A DNA stretch of 64,000 nucleotides from Myxococcus xanthus (GCF_006402735.1 NZ_CP017174.1:8412001-8476000), one strand, 5' to 3'; counted from the first letter of the stretch, positions 23,713 through 32,607 are shown. The notes: generated by a model not told the origin, from the letters alone. Numbers and translations are program-made.

Positions 23713-25125
23713 TCAGCGCTGGAAGTCCACGCCGACGCCGGCGCCCGCGGTGACACCTCGCACGAGCGTGCCGTCCGGCTGTGGGAAATGAACGGTTCCG
23801 CCGGAGCCCCAGGCATAGAAGTGGTTGAGGATGCGCTGGCGCAGCTCCACTCCCGCCGAGTAACGCGGCCGGTCTCCCAGGCCCGTCAGCACCACGCGCG
23901 CCAGCGCCCGCGTCCTGCCGCCCGGCAATTCGAAGCCAGCGGACACATCCGTGTCCGTCCTGCCAAAGCCGAAGTACTGCGCCGCCACGCTGCCCAGCAG
24001 GAGCAGCTCGTTGGGGTTCCCCTTCGCGACACTCAGCTCCGCGTAGCCAGCGAAGCCCGACGGAAGCACCTCGTCCGCGATGGGCGTCTCCGACAGACCG
24101 ACGCCGGAGAAGCGGCCCAGCTCGTAGTCGGGACCGAACATGCCGAAGCGGAAGCGGCCCCCCTGCTTGCGGCCCTGGACCGTCACGCTCACCTGCGTGC
24201 CACTGGCCATCTGACCTTCCAAGGCCACGCCCAACAATCCGCCGAAGGCCGGCGTGTAGGCCTTCGTGAAGCGCGCGCCGCCGCCCAGCAGGGCCCACGC
24301 GCGCAGGCGCTCACCCTTGTACAGGGCAATGTCTCCGCCCACCGACGCCAGGGTGAGGTCGGGCGAAGTGCCGCCCGCGCGGCCCGCGTCATGTGCCGCG
24401 GACAGCCGGATGAGGTAGCGGTCGAAACGATTGGCGTCGTCACTGGCCATGCGGCCGATGTCCAGCAGCGCCTCGCCCACGAAGATGCGCGCGGCGAGCA
24501 CGTCACTGGCCAGAATCTCCGCGCGGACCGCGCCCTTCACGAAGGTGAGCGAGCCACCCGCGGGGTGATAGTCCGGCGCCAGCGTGTTGCTGTAGCGGCC
24601 CACCAGATAGCCGCGGCCCAGTGTCTCTTCGGAGAAAGGCTCGACGCGGAGGAAGAAGGGGCGACCCTCCTGGCCGATGCGCAGCATGCGCACCACCTGC
24701 CCGAGGTCACTCAGCTCATCCCAGTCCTCACGTCGCAGGCCGCCGCTGTAGTCCTCCGTGGTCGTGGGCGCTTCGTCCACCACCCGCAACCGCAGGTTCG
24801 CCCCCAGCCGCAGCACGAAGGTCTCCCCGTGCGTCAACCCCAGCGAGGGGTAGATGCGCGCGAAGAAGTCCTGCCCCCCGCCGCGAGGCCCTGAGGGAAG
24901 GCTCAGACCACCGACCTCCAACTGGCCGCTGAAGCCGAAACCCACGCCGCCCGTGCGGGTACTGCCCGGAGGCGCGGGCTCATCCAGACGCGCGGCGGAG
25001 ACAGGGGCACCTTCCCCCCGCGATGTCGAGGGGACCTCCTCCGAAGTCACCTCCTCCACGGTAGAGCTGCCGTCGTACTGCGTGGACACCAGGGCGAGAA
25101 GAGCGAAGAGGGGGGCGCCAGTCAT
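23713..25125 (-). CDS. Putative outer-membrane beta-barrel protein
   Basis: 470 residues with an ATG start behind GAGGGA. A short hydrophobic N-terminus (APLFALLALVSTQ) looks like a signal peptide. After a Ser/Glu-rich segment, alternating hydrophobic-polar strands with frequent Gly and Tyr/Phe run to the end (VGFGFSGQLEVGGLSLP, FVLRLGANLRLRV, LRAWALLGGGARF, AGAGVGVDFQR), typical of a monomeric outer-membrane barrel. No named family is recognisable. It could be a porin-like or maltoporin-like protein, but there is no support for a substrate. Confidence 0.65.
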   Translation of the reverse strand: MTGAPLFALLALVSTQYDGSSTVEEVTSEEVPSTSRGEGAPVSAARLDEPAPPGSTRTGGVGFGFSGQLEVGGLSLPSGPRGGGQDFFARIYPSLGLTHGETFVLRLGANLRLRVVDEAPTTTEDYSGGLRREDWDELSDLGQVVRMLRIGQEGRPFFLRVEPFSEETLGRGYLVGRYSNTLAPDYHPAGGSLTFVKGAVRAEILASDVLAARIFVGEALLDIGRMASDDANRFDRYLIRLSAAHDAGRAGGTSPDLTLASVGGDIALYKGERLRAWALLGGGARFTKAYTPAFGGLLGVALEGQMASGTQVSVTVQGRKQGGRFRFGMFGPDYELGRFSGVGLSETPIADEVLPSGFAGYAELSVAKGNPNELLLLGSVAAQYFGFGRTDTDVSAGFELPGGRTRALARVVLTGLGDRPRYSAGVELRQRILNHFYAWGSGGTVHFPQPDGTLVRGVTAGAGVGVDFQR

Positions 25126-25258
25126 CGTCCCTCGACTCTACCTGTCCATGGCTCGAGACGAAGCAGGTGACTGCATCCGCGTGTGGGTGCCACTGCGGAC
25201 CGTCGGCACACGCGCCCCCGCCTGGCGTCAGCGGGCGACGCGCGACCTTCACGCCGCG

Positions 25259-25753
25259 TCAACGGCTGCCGTCGACTTCAACCTCGTCGGCTTCCACTTC
25301 CCGCGTCTCTACATCGCTGGCGTCGAGCTCCTCGACCTCGGACTTGCCGTCCACCGGCTCGCGCTGGATGTTGCCGGAGCCGCCCACGCCATCCTTGCGG
25401 GCCTCTTCACTCTGCTGACCGCCCAGGAGCGGGCCATCCTGTACGTCGTACTTCTCGCCCTCCGGCGTCGTCACCGAGGTGCCCGCGCCCATGCCGGGGC
25501 CACTGCCACCGGTGGCCTCACCATCGTAGACGGTGGGCGCGTCCTGCCTGTCCCGGCGCTCGTTTTTCGTCACGTCCGCGGCCTCACCGGCGCTGCGGTC
25601 ATCCCATTCAGGAGACGTGTCCACGGACTCGGGCGCCGTCGTCTCCGTGCCCGAACCACCGATGGCGCTGTCATCCGCGCGCGTGTTCGCCGAGTTGCTC
25701 GAACAACCCCAGAAGGCCAGCGCCGCCGCTGCGGCCATGAGAGGAAGCTTCAT
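25259..25753 (-). CDS. Small acidic lipoprotein
   Basis: 164 residues from the ATG at 25753, which follows AAGGGGGAT. Signal peptide MKLPLMAAAAALAFWGC gives a lipobox with Cys at residue 17. The mature part is Gly/Glu/Asp/Ser-rich and apparently disordered, ending in a very acidic tail (ELDASDVETREVEADEVEV). No domain is recognisable. The open frame extends far upstream but codes a shadow of the phospholipase gene. Confidence 0.75.
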   Translation of the reverse strand: MKLPLMAAAAALAFWGCSSNSANTRADDSAIGGSGTETTAPESVDTSPEWDDRSAGEAADVTKNERRDRQDAPTVYDGEATGGSGPGMGAGTSVTTPEGEKYDVQDGPLLGGQQSEEARKDGVGGSGNIQREPVDGKSEVEELDASDVETREVEADEVEVDGSR

Positions 25754-25905
25754 GGTGAATCCCCCTTGCGTGAGAGAAGTTGTGCTCTCGACAAGGTGGC
25801 GCCCCGCGCGGCAGGGACAACCCGCCGGCCGTGCCCGTGCTCCCGGGCCCGTCCCAAGGCAGGCGGGCGGGCAGGGCCTTGGCGGCCTCCCGCCTCCGCG
25901 CGCGG

Positions 25906-27495
25906 CTACCCCTCGTCCTGCGCACAGGGAAGGATGGCGCGGTGCTGGCGCTCGGTGCCCGTGCCCACCAGCCAGCGCGACAGCAGGCGGACACCGGAGG
26001 CGAACAGCCCGTCCTCGGCGCGGTGGAGCGCCTCGAAGAGGGACTCGTCCAGCACCGACTCCTCGGGGTCGATGATGAGTTCCTCCGGCTCCAGCGACTT
26101 GAGCAGCGGGCTCTGGTCGAACACCGTCGACATCGGGTGGACGCGCAAGCGCTGCAGCCCCATGACGGCCACGTCGTCCAGCCAATCCACCAGTGCGCTG
26201 TCCGCGGCCGCCAGCAGGCGCAGGGCCGCCATGCCCGCAAGCCCCGCGTGCTCGGCCATCAGCGACACCCGGATGCGGCGGATGGCGCGCATCGTCGCGT
26301 CATTGGGCGCCTCCGCCTCCCAGCTCAGGTTCAGCTCCGAATCCAACCCGAGGCTGCGGTTGGTGGTGTTCGCCGAGCCCAGCGTGAGGAAGCGGTCATC
26401 CACCACCATCACCTTCGAGTGGATGTACGTGTAGATGTCCGTGCCGGTGCGCACGTCGTGCCCCGCGGAGCAGTACACGCCAAAGGCATGTCCCGTCTCG
26501 TGCGCCACGCGCTCCAGCGCGCGCAGCAACCGCACCTGGGCAATGCCCATGGCCAGCTGTTCGCGCAGCGCCTCCGGCTGCTGCGGCAGCACCAGGACAA
26601 CCTGCAGCCGTCCCCGCCAGGGGGACCGCATGCGCTTCACCAGCGCCTGGAAGATGGCCCGCGAGGAGAAGTACTGGTTTTCGATGTAGATGAAGCGCTC
26701 GGCCGAAGCGATGGCGTCCAGATACAGCACGGCCACCTCCTGCACCGCGGGCTGCGGCGGGAGGAGCGTCTTGCCGAAGGTGCGGCTGATGGCCACCGGC
26801 CCCGGCGGTGCCGGCAGGCTCGGCGTGAAGTCCACGTCATCCCGAGACACCCTGGGCAGCCGCAGCTCACCGCCGCCCGAGTGCGCCCAGCGCGCCTCGA
26901 ACAACTCCGCCAGGCGGTCCACCACCGGCCCCGTCAGCACGGACTGCACGTCATGGTAGGGGCCGTGCGGATCCCTCCCACTGTCACAGCGCAGCTCCGA
27001 GTGCACCGGGTGCTCCCGGTCATCCCACCGGCAATCACAGACATCCATGCCGCCGGTGAAGGCCACCGCGCCGTCGATGACGACCAGCTTCTGGTGATGC
27101 GCGCCATACAACGGACTGGAGGCGTCGAAGCGGAAGCACACCTGCCCGTTCGCCGTCCAATTGAAGATGAGCCGCTGCATCCACTCGCGCTCCATGGCGA
27201 GCAGCAGGCTGAAGTCCCACGCCAGCACATAGACGCGCAGCTCCGGGTTGGCCCGGCACAGCTCGTCCAGCATCGGCAGCAGCCGTGACTCGCCGCGCGC
27301 CTCGCGAAGGTCCTCGCCTCGCAGCAGCGCCACGTCGCTGTCGAACTGCCAGCCGGTAATCGCGATGTAACGACGGGCCTTCTGCGCGGCCCGGTACAGC
27401 TCCCGGTAGTAGTCGCGCGCGTCCACCAGCACGCCCGCGTCGCTCGCCTCCTCCACCGTCCAACAATTCCGTCCGGGACTGATGATGCGTCTCAC
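25906..27495 (-). CDS. Phospholipase D/cardiolipin synthase-like protein with two HKD motifs
   Basis: 529 residues from a GTG at 27495, with GGAAGGGA upstream. Two HxKxxxxD motifs are intact: H134/K136/D141 in HHQKLVVIDG and H359/K361/D366 in IHSKVMVVDD followed by LTLGSANTTNRS. No membrane helix or signal peptide is visible, unlike typical bacterial cardiolipin synthases, and the layout (single chain with CDCRWDDREHP and long inserts) is closer to eukaryote-like phospholipase D enzymes. It should hydrolyse or transfer phosphatidyl groups on membrane lipids. The C-terminal part (HPMSTVFDQSPLLKSLEPEE) is poorly conserved. Start codon choice is uncertain; an open frame continues 24 codons upstream. 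Confidence 0.87.
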   Translation of the reverse strand: MRRIISPGRNCWTVEEASDAGVLVDARDYYRELYRAAQKARRYIAITGWQFDSDVALLRGEDLREARGESRLLPMLDELCRANPELRVYVLAWDFSLLLAMEREWMQRLIFNWTANGQVCFRFDASSPLYGAHHQKLVVIDGAVAFTGGMDVCDCRWDDREHPVHSELRCDSGRDPHGPYHDVQSVLTGPVVDRLAELFEARWAHSGGGELRLPRVSRDDVDFTPSLPAPPGPVAISRTFGKTLLPPQPAVQEVAVLYLDAIASAERFIYIENQYFSSRAIFQALVKRMRSPWRGRLQVVLVLPQQPEALREQLAMGIAQVRLLRALERVAHETGHAFGVYCSAGHDVRTGTDIYTYIHSKVMVVDDRFLTLGSANTTNRSLGLDSELNLSWEAEAPNDATMRAIRRIRVSLMAEHAGLAGMAALRLLAAADSALVDWLDDVAVMGLQRLRVHPMSTVFDQSPLLKSLEPEELIIDPEESVLDESLFEALHRAEDGLFASGVRLLSRWLVGTGTERQHRAILPCAQDEG

Positions 27496-27587
27496 AGGTG
27501 CGTCCCTTCCCGTCCCCGCCTCGGCCTCCCTCACCTGGCGCCACCGCCAGGTCCTCCTGCACCGCACACGCCCCGGATTGGCGTGTG

Positions 27588-27827
27588 TCAGCCGACGAAG
27601 ACGATGTGCTTGCCCGTGGCGACCGTCATGTCCTTGGAAGACATCACCTGCGCCACCTTCTTCACCTCGCCGCCCACCGTGTCGAAGGCCGCCGCGATGA
27701 GGTCACCCAGCGTCACCTGCACCTGGCGGGCGCTCCGGCCAGCCCCCTTCACCGCGCTCGCCGTCGACACCTTCATCTCCTGGGCCTTACGACGGATGAC
27801 CTGTCCACGCTTCTGAGTCTTCGCCAT
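27588..27827 (-). CDS. Small basic protein, function unknown
   Basis: 79 residues from the ATG at 27827, preceded by TTGGAGA at good spacing. The N-terminal third is Lys/Arg-rich (MAKTQKRGQVIRRKAQEMK), and the rest is an amphipathic helix and strand (GDLIAAAFDTVGGEVKKVAQ). No family recognised. It could bind nucleic acid or act as a phasin-like helix protein, neither supported by a motif. The open frame extends 100 codons upstream, but that part lacks a start signal. Confidence 0.65.
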   Translation of the reverse strand: MAKTQKRGQVIRRKAQEMKVSTASAVKGAGRSARQVQVTLGDLIAAAFDTVGGEVKKVAQVMSSKDMTVATGKHIVFVG

Positions 27828-28297
27828 GATTTCGTCTCCAAGGGTGAAGGGGTTTGCTTGTGCTGCTCCCTTCAGCAACCAGCGTGCCGACCGCCAACCC
27901 CGCGATTTTCCGAAGGCCGGCTGCTTGCCCCCCCGCCCCGGGGACCGGACTTCTGACTTTTTTTCAGCCCTGTCCCGGCAGGCTTCCGACGGAAGTTCTT
28001 CCATGGGGCCTGAAGGCGGCGTCCGGCCGCTGGGGCACTCCGCCGGGGCAGGTTGCCCCGCTGGGGCATCCCGCCCCACGCGGCCCTCGGATGCTCGCTC
28101 CCGCGCGCCGCGTGGCCTCACGCCCACTCACAGCGAAGCCCAGGTCGCCTCCTGTCATACCGACCGCGCGGGTCGTTATTGCGCCACGGGGAATCCCATA
28201 TCGAATCTTCCGGAAAATTACAGACATGTAAGTCTATTTGAAAATATAGGAAAAAGCCGCTTCAATACGTGTCACTCCTCACGAGGGCGTTACCCGT
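27828..28297. other. 470-bp divergent intergenic region with GC hairpin and AT-rich promoter island
   Basis: No gene is visible. A perfect hairpin CGGGGCA-GGT-TGCCCCG lies at 28044-28060, flanked by two copies of GCTGGGGCA (28029 and 28060). From about 28180 to 28260 base composition drops sharply to AT-rich, unlike the rest of the window, with AGAC-ATGTAA-GTCT and TATTTGAAAATATAGG. This is likely the promoter of the two-gene plus-strand unit that follows. Confidence 0.6.
28044..28060. repeat. Perfect GC hairpin in the 27.8-28.3 kb intergenic region
   Basis: CGGGGCA and TGCCCCG are 7-bp arms with a GGT loop. It sits between divergent genes at 27827 and 28298, so it is not an obvious terminator; an operator or RNA leader element is possible. 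Confidence 0.5.
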
Positions 28298-28873
28298 ATG
28301 GAATTGAAGACTCCCATCAGCGCCACCGCACCGACCCTTCAGCCCATGTCGTTCCAGGGCATCGAAGTCATCGGCCAGTCGATTCTCGCCATCGTCAACG
28401 GAATGGAGCTCGCCCAGTCACGCGCGTTGCGCATCCTGGGGGAGAACGGCATCGCGCCGCTGAAGGCGGATGCCTGGTACCCCATGCCCGCCCTGCTGAA
28501 GTCGTTCCAGCTGGTGTTCGACAAGATTGGCCCCAGCACGGTGAGGACCATTGGCCGGAAGATTCCGGACAGCGCGCACTTCCCGCCGGACATCGACACG
28601 CTGGAGAAGGGGCTGCGCGCGGTGGACATGGCGTACCGGATGAACCACCGCGGCAAAGGCACCATCGGCGGCTACCGCTTCGAGCCGGTGGACCGGCGAA
28701 ACGCTCGCATGGTGTGTGACAACCCCTATCCGTGTGACTTGGACCTGGGGCTCATCGAAGCCATTGGCGACCGGTTCCGTCCCAAGGATTCGCTTTGGGT
28801 GCGTATTGAACATGAGGCCAAGAGTTGCCGGCGGCGCGGCGACAGCGCCTGCACGTACAGCATCAATTGGTAG
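28298..28873 (+). CDS. V4R-like domain protein, hypothetical
   Basis: 191 residues. The C-terminal end WVRIEHEAKSCRRRGDSACT has the Cys-x-n-GD-x-x-C pattern of 4-vinyl-reductase (V4R)-like small-molecule-binding domains. The preceding sequence (LKADAWYPMPALLKSFQLVF) is compatible with that alpha/beta fold or with heme-NO-binding relatives. No DNA-binding or enzymatic domain is attached. It lies 59 bp before a heme-oxygenase-like protein on the same strand and probably shares its AT-rich promoter. I do not assign a ligand. Confidence 0.7.
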   Translation: MELKTPISATAPTLQPMSFQGIEVIGQSILAIVNGMELAQSRALRILGENGIAPLKADAWYPMPALLKSFQLVFDKIGPSTVRTIGRKIPDSAHFPPDIDTLEKGLRAVDMAYRMNHRGKGTIGGYRFEPVDRRNARMVCDNPYPCDLDLGLIEAIGDRFRPKDSLWVRIEHEAKSCRRRGDSACTYSINW

Positions 28874-28932
28874 CGGAGTCCCGCCAGCGGGCCGGGGGCG
28901 GCGCATCACCAGACACCCCAGGGAGGTCCATC

Positions 28933-29718
28933 ATGAAGGAAGTGCTCCAACACATCGCTGTGCGCGAGGCGCGCTTCGCAGCGCACCCCTTCTTCTCCGA
29001 CATGCGGATGGACCGCCCCATCGAACAGGTGATGGCCTTCGCCCCGCGCCTGACCTTCTGGGTGATGACGTTCCAGGACGTGCTGCGCCTCAATGCGCAC
29101 TTCATCCAGGACGCGCACCTCAAGGCGCTGGCCACGCGCCACCATGCCGAGGAAGGCGGGCATGACCAGTGGTTCGAGGACGACATCTCCGCGCTCACGG
29201 GCGGCTCGCTGAGCATCGGCACCATGTACGGCCGCGCGCACGTGAAGACGCGTGACGCGGCCTACGCCATCATCAGCGAGGTGTACCGCCCCGTGGATGA
29301 CCGGCTGCGCATCGTCCTGCTGTGGGCGCTGGAGTCCACCAGCCATGTCTTCTTCAGCCGCACCGCCATCATCAGCGCGGCGCAGGGCGCGGACGACCGG
29401 CTGAAGTACTTCTCCGACCACCACATGCAGGCCGAAGCGCAGCACGCCATGTTCGAACAGGAGCTGGCGGCGGAGCTGGAGGCCATGCGGCTGTCCCCGG
29501 AGGTGCGCGCGGACGCCCTGGCCATGGTGGACCGCATCTACGCGGCGTTCGACACCATGTTCGACGGGCTGCGCGTCCACCTGGAGCGGGAGCACGCCGA
29601 GGCCCCCGCACCGGGCCTCCAGGCGCACACCGCCACCGAGGAAGTCCTCCCCCTGGAGATGGAAGAGGACCTGGAAATCATCGTCCTGGAGGCGGACGGG
29701 GAAGCCCGCGCAGCCTGA
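28933..29718 (+). CDS. Heme-oxygenase-like/iron-containing helical protein
   Basis: 261 residues from the ATG at 28933, behind a strong GGGAGG. It is all-helical, with metal-ligand-like blocks ATRHHAEEGGHDQWFEDD, LESTSHVFF and DHHMQAEAQHAMFEQE, in the pattern of the heme-oxygenase-like diiron oxidase superfamily (and TENA/PqqC-type folds). The C-terminal 45 residues are an acidic tail (TATEEVLPLEMEEDLEIIVL). A non-heme iron oxygenase is plausible but not proven; the ligand set should be checked on a model. Probably in an operon with the V4R-like gene. Confidence 0.7.
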   Translation: MKEVLQHIAVREARFAAHPFFSDMRMDRPIEQVMAFAPRLTFWVMTFQDVLRLNAHFIQDAHLKALATRHHAEEGGHDQWFEDDISALTGGSLSIGTMYGRAHVKTRDAAYAIISEVYRPVDDRLRIVLLWALESTSHVFFSRTAIISAAQGADDRLKYFSDHHMQAEAQHAMFEQELAAELEAMRLSPEVRADALAMVDRIYAAFDTMFDGLRVHLEREHAEAPAPGLQAHTATEEVLPLEMEEDLEIIVLEADGEARAA

Positions 29719-29734
29719 GGCGGCGCTGGGGGAA

Positions 29735-30190
29735 CTACCGCGAGGGAGGGGAGAGCACGAGGATGAGCTCCCCGCCCACGTACTTGCCGGCCTTCTGGTA
29801 GACGGCGCCCTGGCGGCCCAGCTCCACGTCCAGCGTGGGCTGACGGGGAATGGCCACGCGCACCGTGGCCGTGCCGTCCTTGATGCCCTGCAACTGCAGC
29901 GTCGCGTTGGCGCCGTTGGGCAGCTTCACCTCGGAGGCGCTCTTCGCGCTCACCGTCAGCACCTCATTCGAGAGGCGCTTGAACGAGGTGAAGCTGAAGT
30001 TCTGCTTCTGGAACTGCTCCTTCATCTTCTCCAGTTCGGGCGGGTCGACCTCGGTGCCCTTCTTCGAGGCGAGCACCACTTCGACCTGGACCTGGACTTT
30101 CGCGTCTTGTGCACTGGCGGCCATGGGCAGCAGCAGGCCCAGCCCCAGCAGCGCCCACAGCATCCGGCCCGACGACTCGTGTCTTCTCAC
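29735..30190 (-). CDS. Small exported hypothetical protein in ECF sigma operon
   Basis: 151 residues from a GTG at 30190; the GTGA overlaps the stop of the anti-sigma gene, and GGGAGG precedes it, so the two are translationally coupled. Signal peptide core MLWALLGLGLLLPMAASA. The mature part is a beta-rich domain (KVQVQVEVVLASKKG, ATLQLQGIKDGTATVRVAIP). Family not recognised. As the third gene of a sigma/anti-sigma operon it may report envelope state to the anti-sigma factor. Confidence 0.75.
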   Translation of the reverse strand: MRRHESSGRMLWALLGLGLLLPMAASAQDAKVQVQVEVVLASKKGTEVDPPELEKMKEQFQKQNFSFTSFKRLSNEVLTVSAKSASEVKLPNGANATLQLQGIKDGTATVRVAIPRQPTLDVELGRQGAVYQKAGKYVGGELILVLSPPSR

Positions 30191-30831
30191 AAGGAACCTC
30201 CCGACGGCCTGGGGGCGTCGGGGGCCGGGCGCGCGGGGCCGTTGCGCCCGCTTGCGTCTGGTTGACCGACACCAGTCTGGTCCTTCCGCTCACCCTTCTC
30301 CGCGCCGGGAGACAGGACGTCCGAGTCCTCGTCCACCAGCCAGATGATGGTGCCCCCATTGTCCGTCTCCATCACCACCGGCGCCACCTCGGCGTTGCGG
30401 TAGGGCTGGATGGACTTCACCGTCATGCGCTCGGAGGCGTACCCCACCGGCGCCCGGTCGCTCGTCAGCAGGGGTACCCCCACCAGTAGCAGCACGGCCG
30501 CGGTGGCCAGCGACGAAATCATGGCGGTGCGCTGGTAGAGGAACATTTCGGACACTGCCAGCTTCAGCCGCTCCATGAGGGGCGGCTTGTCCGGCGTCAC
30601 CCGCGCCATGACGCGCTGGGTGAAGTCCTTGAAGTCCACGTCGTCCAGGGCCATGTCCAGGCCCACCCGCAGCAGACCGGATTCCGCGCGAAGGTCCGCC
30701 GCCCGCCCGGTGCAGTCCCGGCAGGCCGCCAGGTGCCGCTCCACGTTGACGCGCTCGCCGGAGCTCAGCTCTCCGTCGACGTACGGGGACAGCATGGGTA
30801 CGAAACGCTCACACGCGGGATTACCGGCCAT
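30187..30831 (-). CDS. Membrane anti-sigma factor with zinc-finger (ZAS) domain
   Basis: 214 residues from the ATG at 30831, with AGGTGG five bases upstream. The N-terminus carries the anti-sigma zinc motif H33-x3-C37-x2-C40 (VERHLAACRDC). One membrane helix (TAMISSLATAAVLLLVGVPL) separates it from a periplasmic domain with a Pro/Gly-rich tail. It should bind and hold the ECF sigma factor encoded 72 bp upstream, releasing it upon an envelope signal. A GTG three codons upstream is a less likely start. Confidence 0.9.
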   Translation of the reverse strand: MAGNPACERFVPMLSPYVDGELSSGERVNVERHLAACRDCTGRAADLRAESGLLRVGLDMALDDVDFKDFTQRVMARVTPDKPPLMERLKLAVSEMFLYQRTAMISSLATAAVLLLVGVPLLTSDRAPVGYASERMTVKSIQPYRNAEVAPVVMETDNGGTIIWLVDEDSDVLSPGAEKGERKDQTGVGQPDASGRNGPARPAPDAPRPSGGSL

Positions 30832-30903
30832 TGGTTCCACCTGCTTGCAGGAAGGGGCTGCGAAAATTGGGACGGGCAGGTCCCTCAGATATTCGAGGCC
30901 CGC

Positions 30904-31551
30904 TCACTCACTGCCCACACCGCTCTTCGCTTCGTCCAACTCCAGGTATTCACTGAGGATTTTCTGGACCTTGGCCCGGGCATGGAAAAGCCGGCTCATC
31001 ACCGTGCCCTTGGGGATGTCCAGGGTGCGGGCGAGGTCGTCGTAGGACATGCCCTCGATTTCCCGCAGCAGGAGGATGGCCCGGTGCTTCTCCGGCACCG
31101 TGGACAGGGCCTCCTGGATCTTCTCCGCCAGTTCGCGGCGCAGGGCGCTCTTCTGGGGATTGGTGCCCAGCCGGCTGCCCAGGGCGCCGATGCGGGCCTC
31201 GGACAGGTCCACGGCCTGGCTCTCGTCGAACTCCACGACCTCGCCGCCCCCGCCACGCTTGCGGATGACGTCGATGCAGATGTTGACGGTGATGCGGTAG
31301 AGCCAGGTGTAGAAGGACGAGTCGCCCTTGAAGTGGTCCAGGTACTTGTAGACCTTGACGAACGCCTCCTGGGAGACGTCCATCGCTTCCTCCTTGTCCT
31401 TCAGCATGCCCAACGCAACGGCGTACACCTTGCGCTGGTAACGCTCGACGAGGAGCTTGAAAGCGCGCTGGTCGCCGGTCCGGACGCGCTTGACGAGAGT
31501 GAGGTCGTCGGTTGCCAAGTGGGTGCGGCAACCTAGCACAAGCGGACACAA
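30904..31551 (-). CDS. ECF (RpoE-type) RNA polymerase sigma factor
   Basis: About 215 residues. Region 2 is clear (FKLLVERYQRKVYAVALGML, then DVSQEAFVKVYKYLDHF and FYTWLYRITVNICIDVIRKR), as is region 4 (EALSTVPEKHRAILLLREIE, DDLARTLDIPKGTVMSRLFH). The operon with a ZAS anti-sigma factor fits an RpoE-type envelope-stress or motility regulator; it may be the counterpart of Myxococcus xanthus RpoE1, which I cannot confirm. The start is uncertain: no ATG lies at the N-terminus, and TTG at 31551, GTG at 31539 and TTG at 31518 are all possible. Confidence 0.9.
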   Translation of the reverse strand: MCPLVLGCRTHLATDDLTLVKRVRTGDQRAFKLLVERYQRKVYAVALGMLKDKEEAMDVSQEAFVKVYKYLDHFKGDSSFYTWLYRITVNICIDVIRKRGGGGEVVEFDESQAVDLSEARIGALGSRLGTNPQKSALRRELAEKIQEALSTVPEKHRAILLLREIEGMSYDDLARTLDIPKGTVMSRLFHARAKVQKILSEYLELDEAKSGVGSE

Positions 31552-31599
31552 TCCAAGGAGATTCGCGCTGGCGAAGGCGCCGCCGCCGGGCCGACGGGC

Positions 31600-32532
31600 C
31601 TAGAGGCTGACGAGCGCCGCCACGACCAGCGCGATGGCCAGCAGCACCAGCAGTGCGCCGAACGTCACCCGGTCCCACTGCCCCTCCGCCACCGCCCCGT
31701 CGTCCGGCCCCGCGCGGAAGCGGTGCAGCACGTTCCACAGCATCCGCGCGCCCAGGCGGCGGTTCGTTCCGCGTCGGCGCCGGGCGTCCCCGTCTTGCGG
31801 CTCGTCCTCCGATGAAGAGGCCTCGTCGCGCGGACGCAGCGCGGGCATGACCGGGCCGTGAAAGGCCGTGGCCGCGCGGGCACCGGCCGCCTGGACAAGC
31901 GGCTGCTCGGCTGGCCGGGCTGCGGCCTCCTCGGAGTGGCGCACTTCGGGAGGCGGCTCCAGCCGCACCTCGGCGGCCCGCATCCGGGCTTCGGCGGGGG
32001 TGCGGGCTTCCATCACCCACAGGCCCCGCGTCACGCCGTCCTCGCCGGTGTGAGCGTCCCGCAGCTCGGCGAAGCCCTGTCCCTCCAGCGCCTCGCGGAA
32101 GGCCTCGCCCGCCTCCGGCTCCGGCGGGTGCCGCGCCGCCGCCGTGGCGTAGGCCGTGTAGAACGCCCACAGCCGCGTGGCCCGCTCCGAGCCCGACACC
32201 TGCGGAGGCGACAGATGCGAGGCCAACAGCGCCGCGTCCGCCCCGAAGCGCTGCCCCAATGCCTCCTGCCCCGGCGTGTCCTCCAGGCCCGGTGGCACCA
32301 GCTCCGCCACCGACTTCACCGGCGCGCGCTCCTGGCCGCCCATGGGTGGGTGCAGGGACGGCGGCAATCGCGGGCGGAAGTTGTCCCCCGGCCGGGGCGG
32401 CTGCGCCGGCGGACCCCAGTCCTGGGGCTGAGGCCCCTGCGCGCCCGGACCTTCGGGGCGTCTGGCGCCACCACCGCCCCCCAGCGAGCGGAGGGCGCGG
32501 TCAATCACGTTGGGGATGCGGAAGGAGGACAT
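31600..32532 (-). CDS. Tail-anchored hypothetical protein with Pro-rich N-region
   Basis: 310 residues from the ATG at 32532. Residues 15-75 are Pro/Gly/Arg-rich and disordered. The middle part is helical (SERATRLWAFYTAYATAA, GEAFREALEGQGFAELRDA). The last 20 residues are a single membrane helix (VTFGALLVLLAIALVVAALV), so the protein is tail-anchored with its bulk in the cytoplasm. Family not recognised. It lies 75 bp after the pilin-like gene on the same strand. Confidence 0.7.
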   Translation of the reverse strand: MSSFRIPNVIDRALRSLGGGGGARRPEGPGAQGPQPQDWGPPAQPPRPGDNFRPRLPPSLHPPMGGQERAPVKSVAELVPPGLEDTPGQEALGQRFGADAALLASHLSPPQVSGSERATRLWAFYTAYATAAARHPPEPEAGEAFREALEGQGFAELRDAHTGEDGVTRGLWVMEARTPAEARMRAAEVRLEPPPEVRHSEEAAARPAEQPLVQAAGARAATAFHGPVMPALRPRDEASSSEDEPQDGDARRRRGTNRRLGARMLWNVLHRFRAGPDDGAVAEGQWDRVTFGALLVLLAIALVVAALVSL

Positions 32533-32607
32533 GGGCAATGCCTCACGCTGACTTGGGGCCCGGCTTCCTGATTTTCGGCGGACGGAAGCGCCGGGTTGCG
32601 CGGCGGA

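Noticed and set aside
25754..26185. Upstream extension of the small lipoprotein frame
   Set aside because: It lies over the phospholipase gene on the same strand and removes the lipoprotein signal from the N-terminus.
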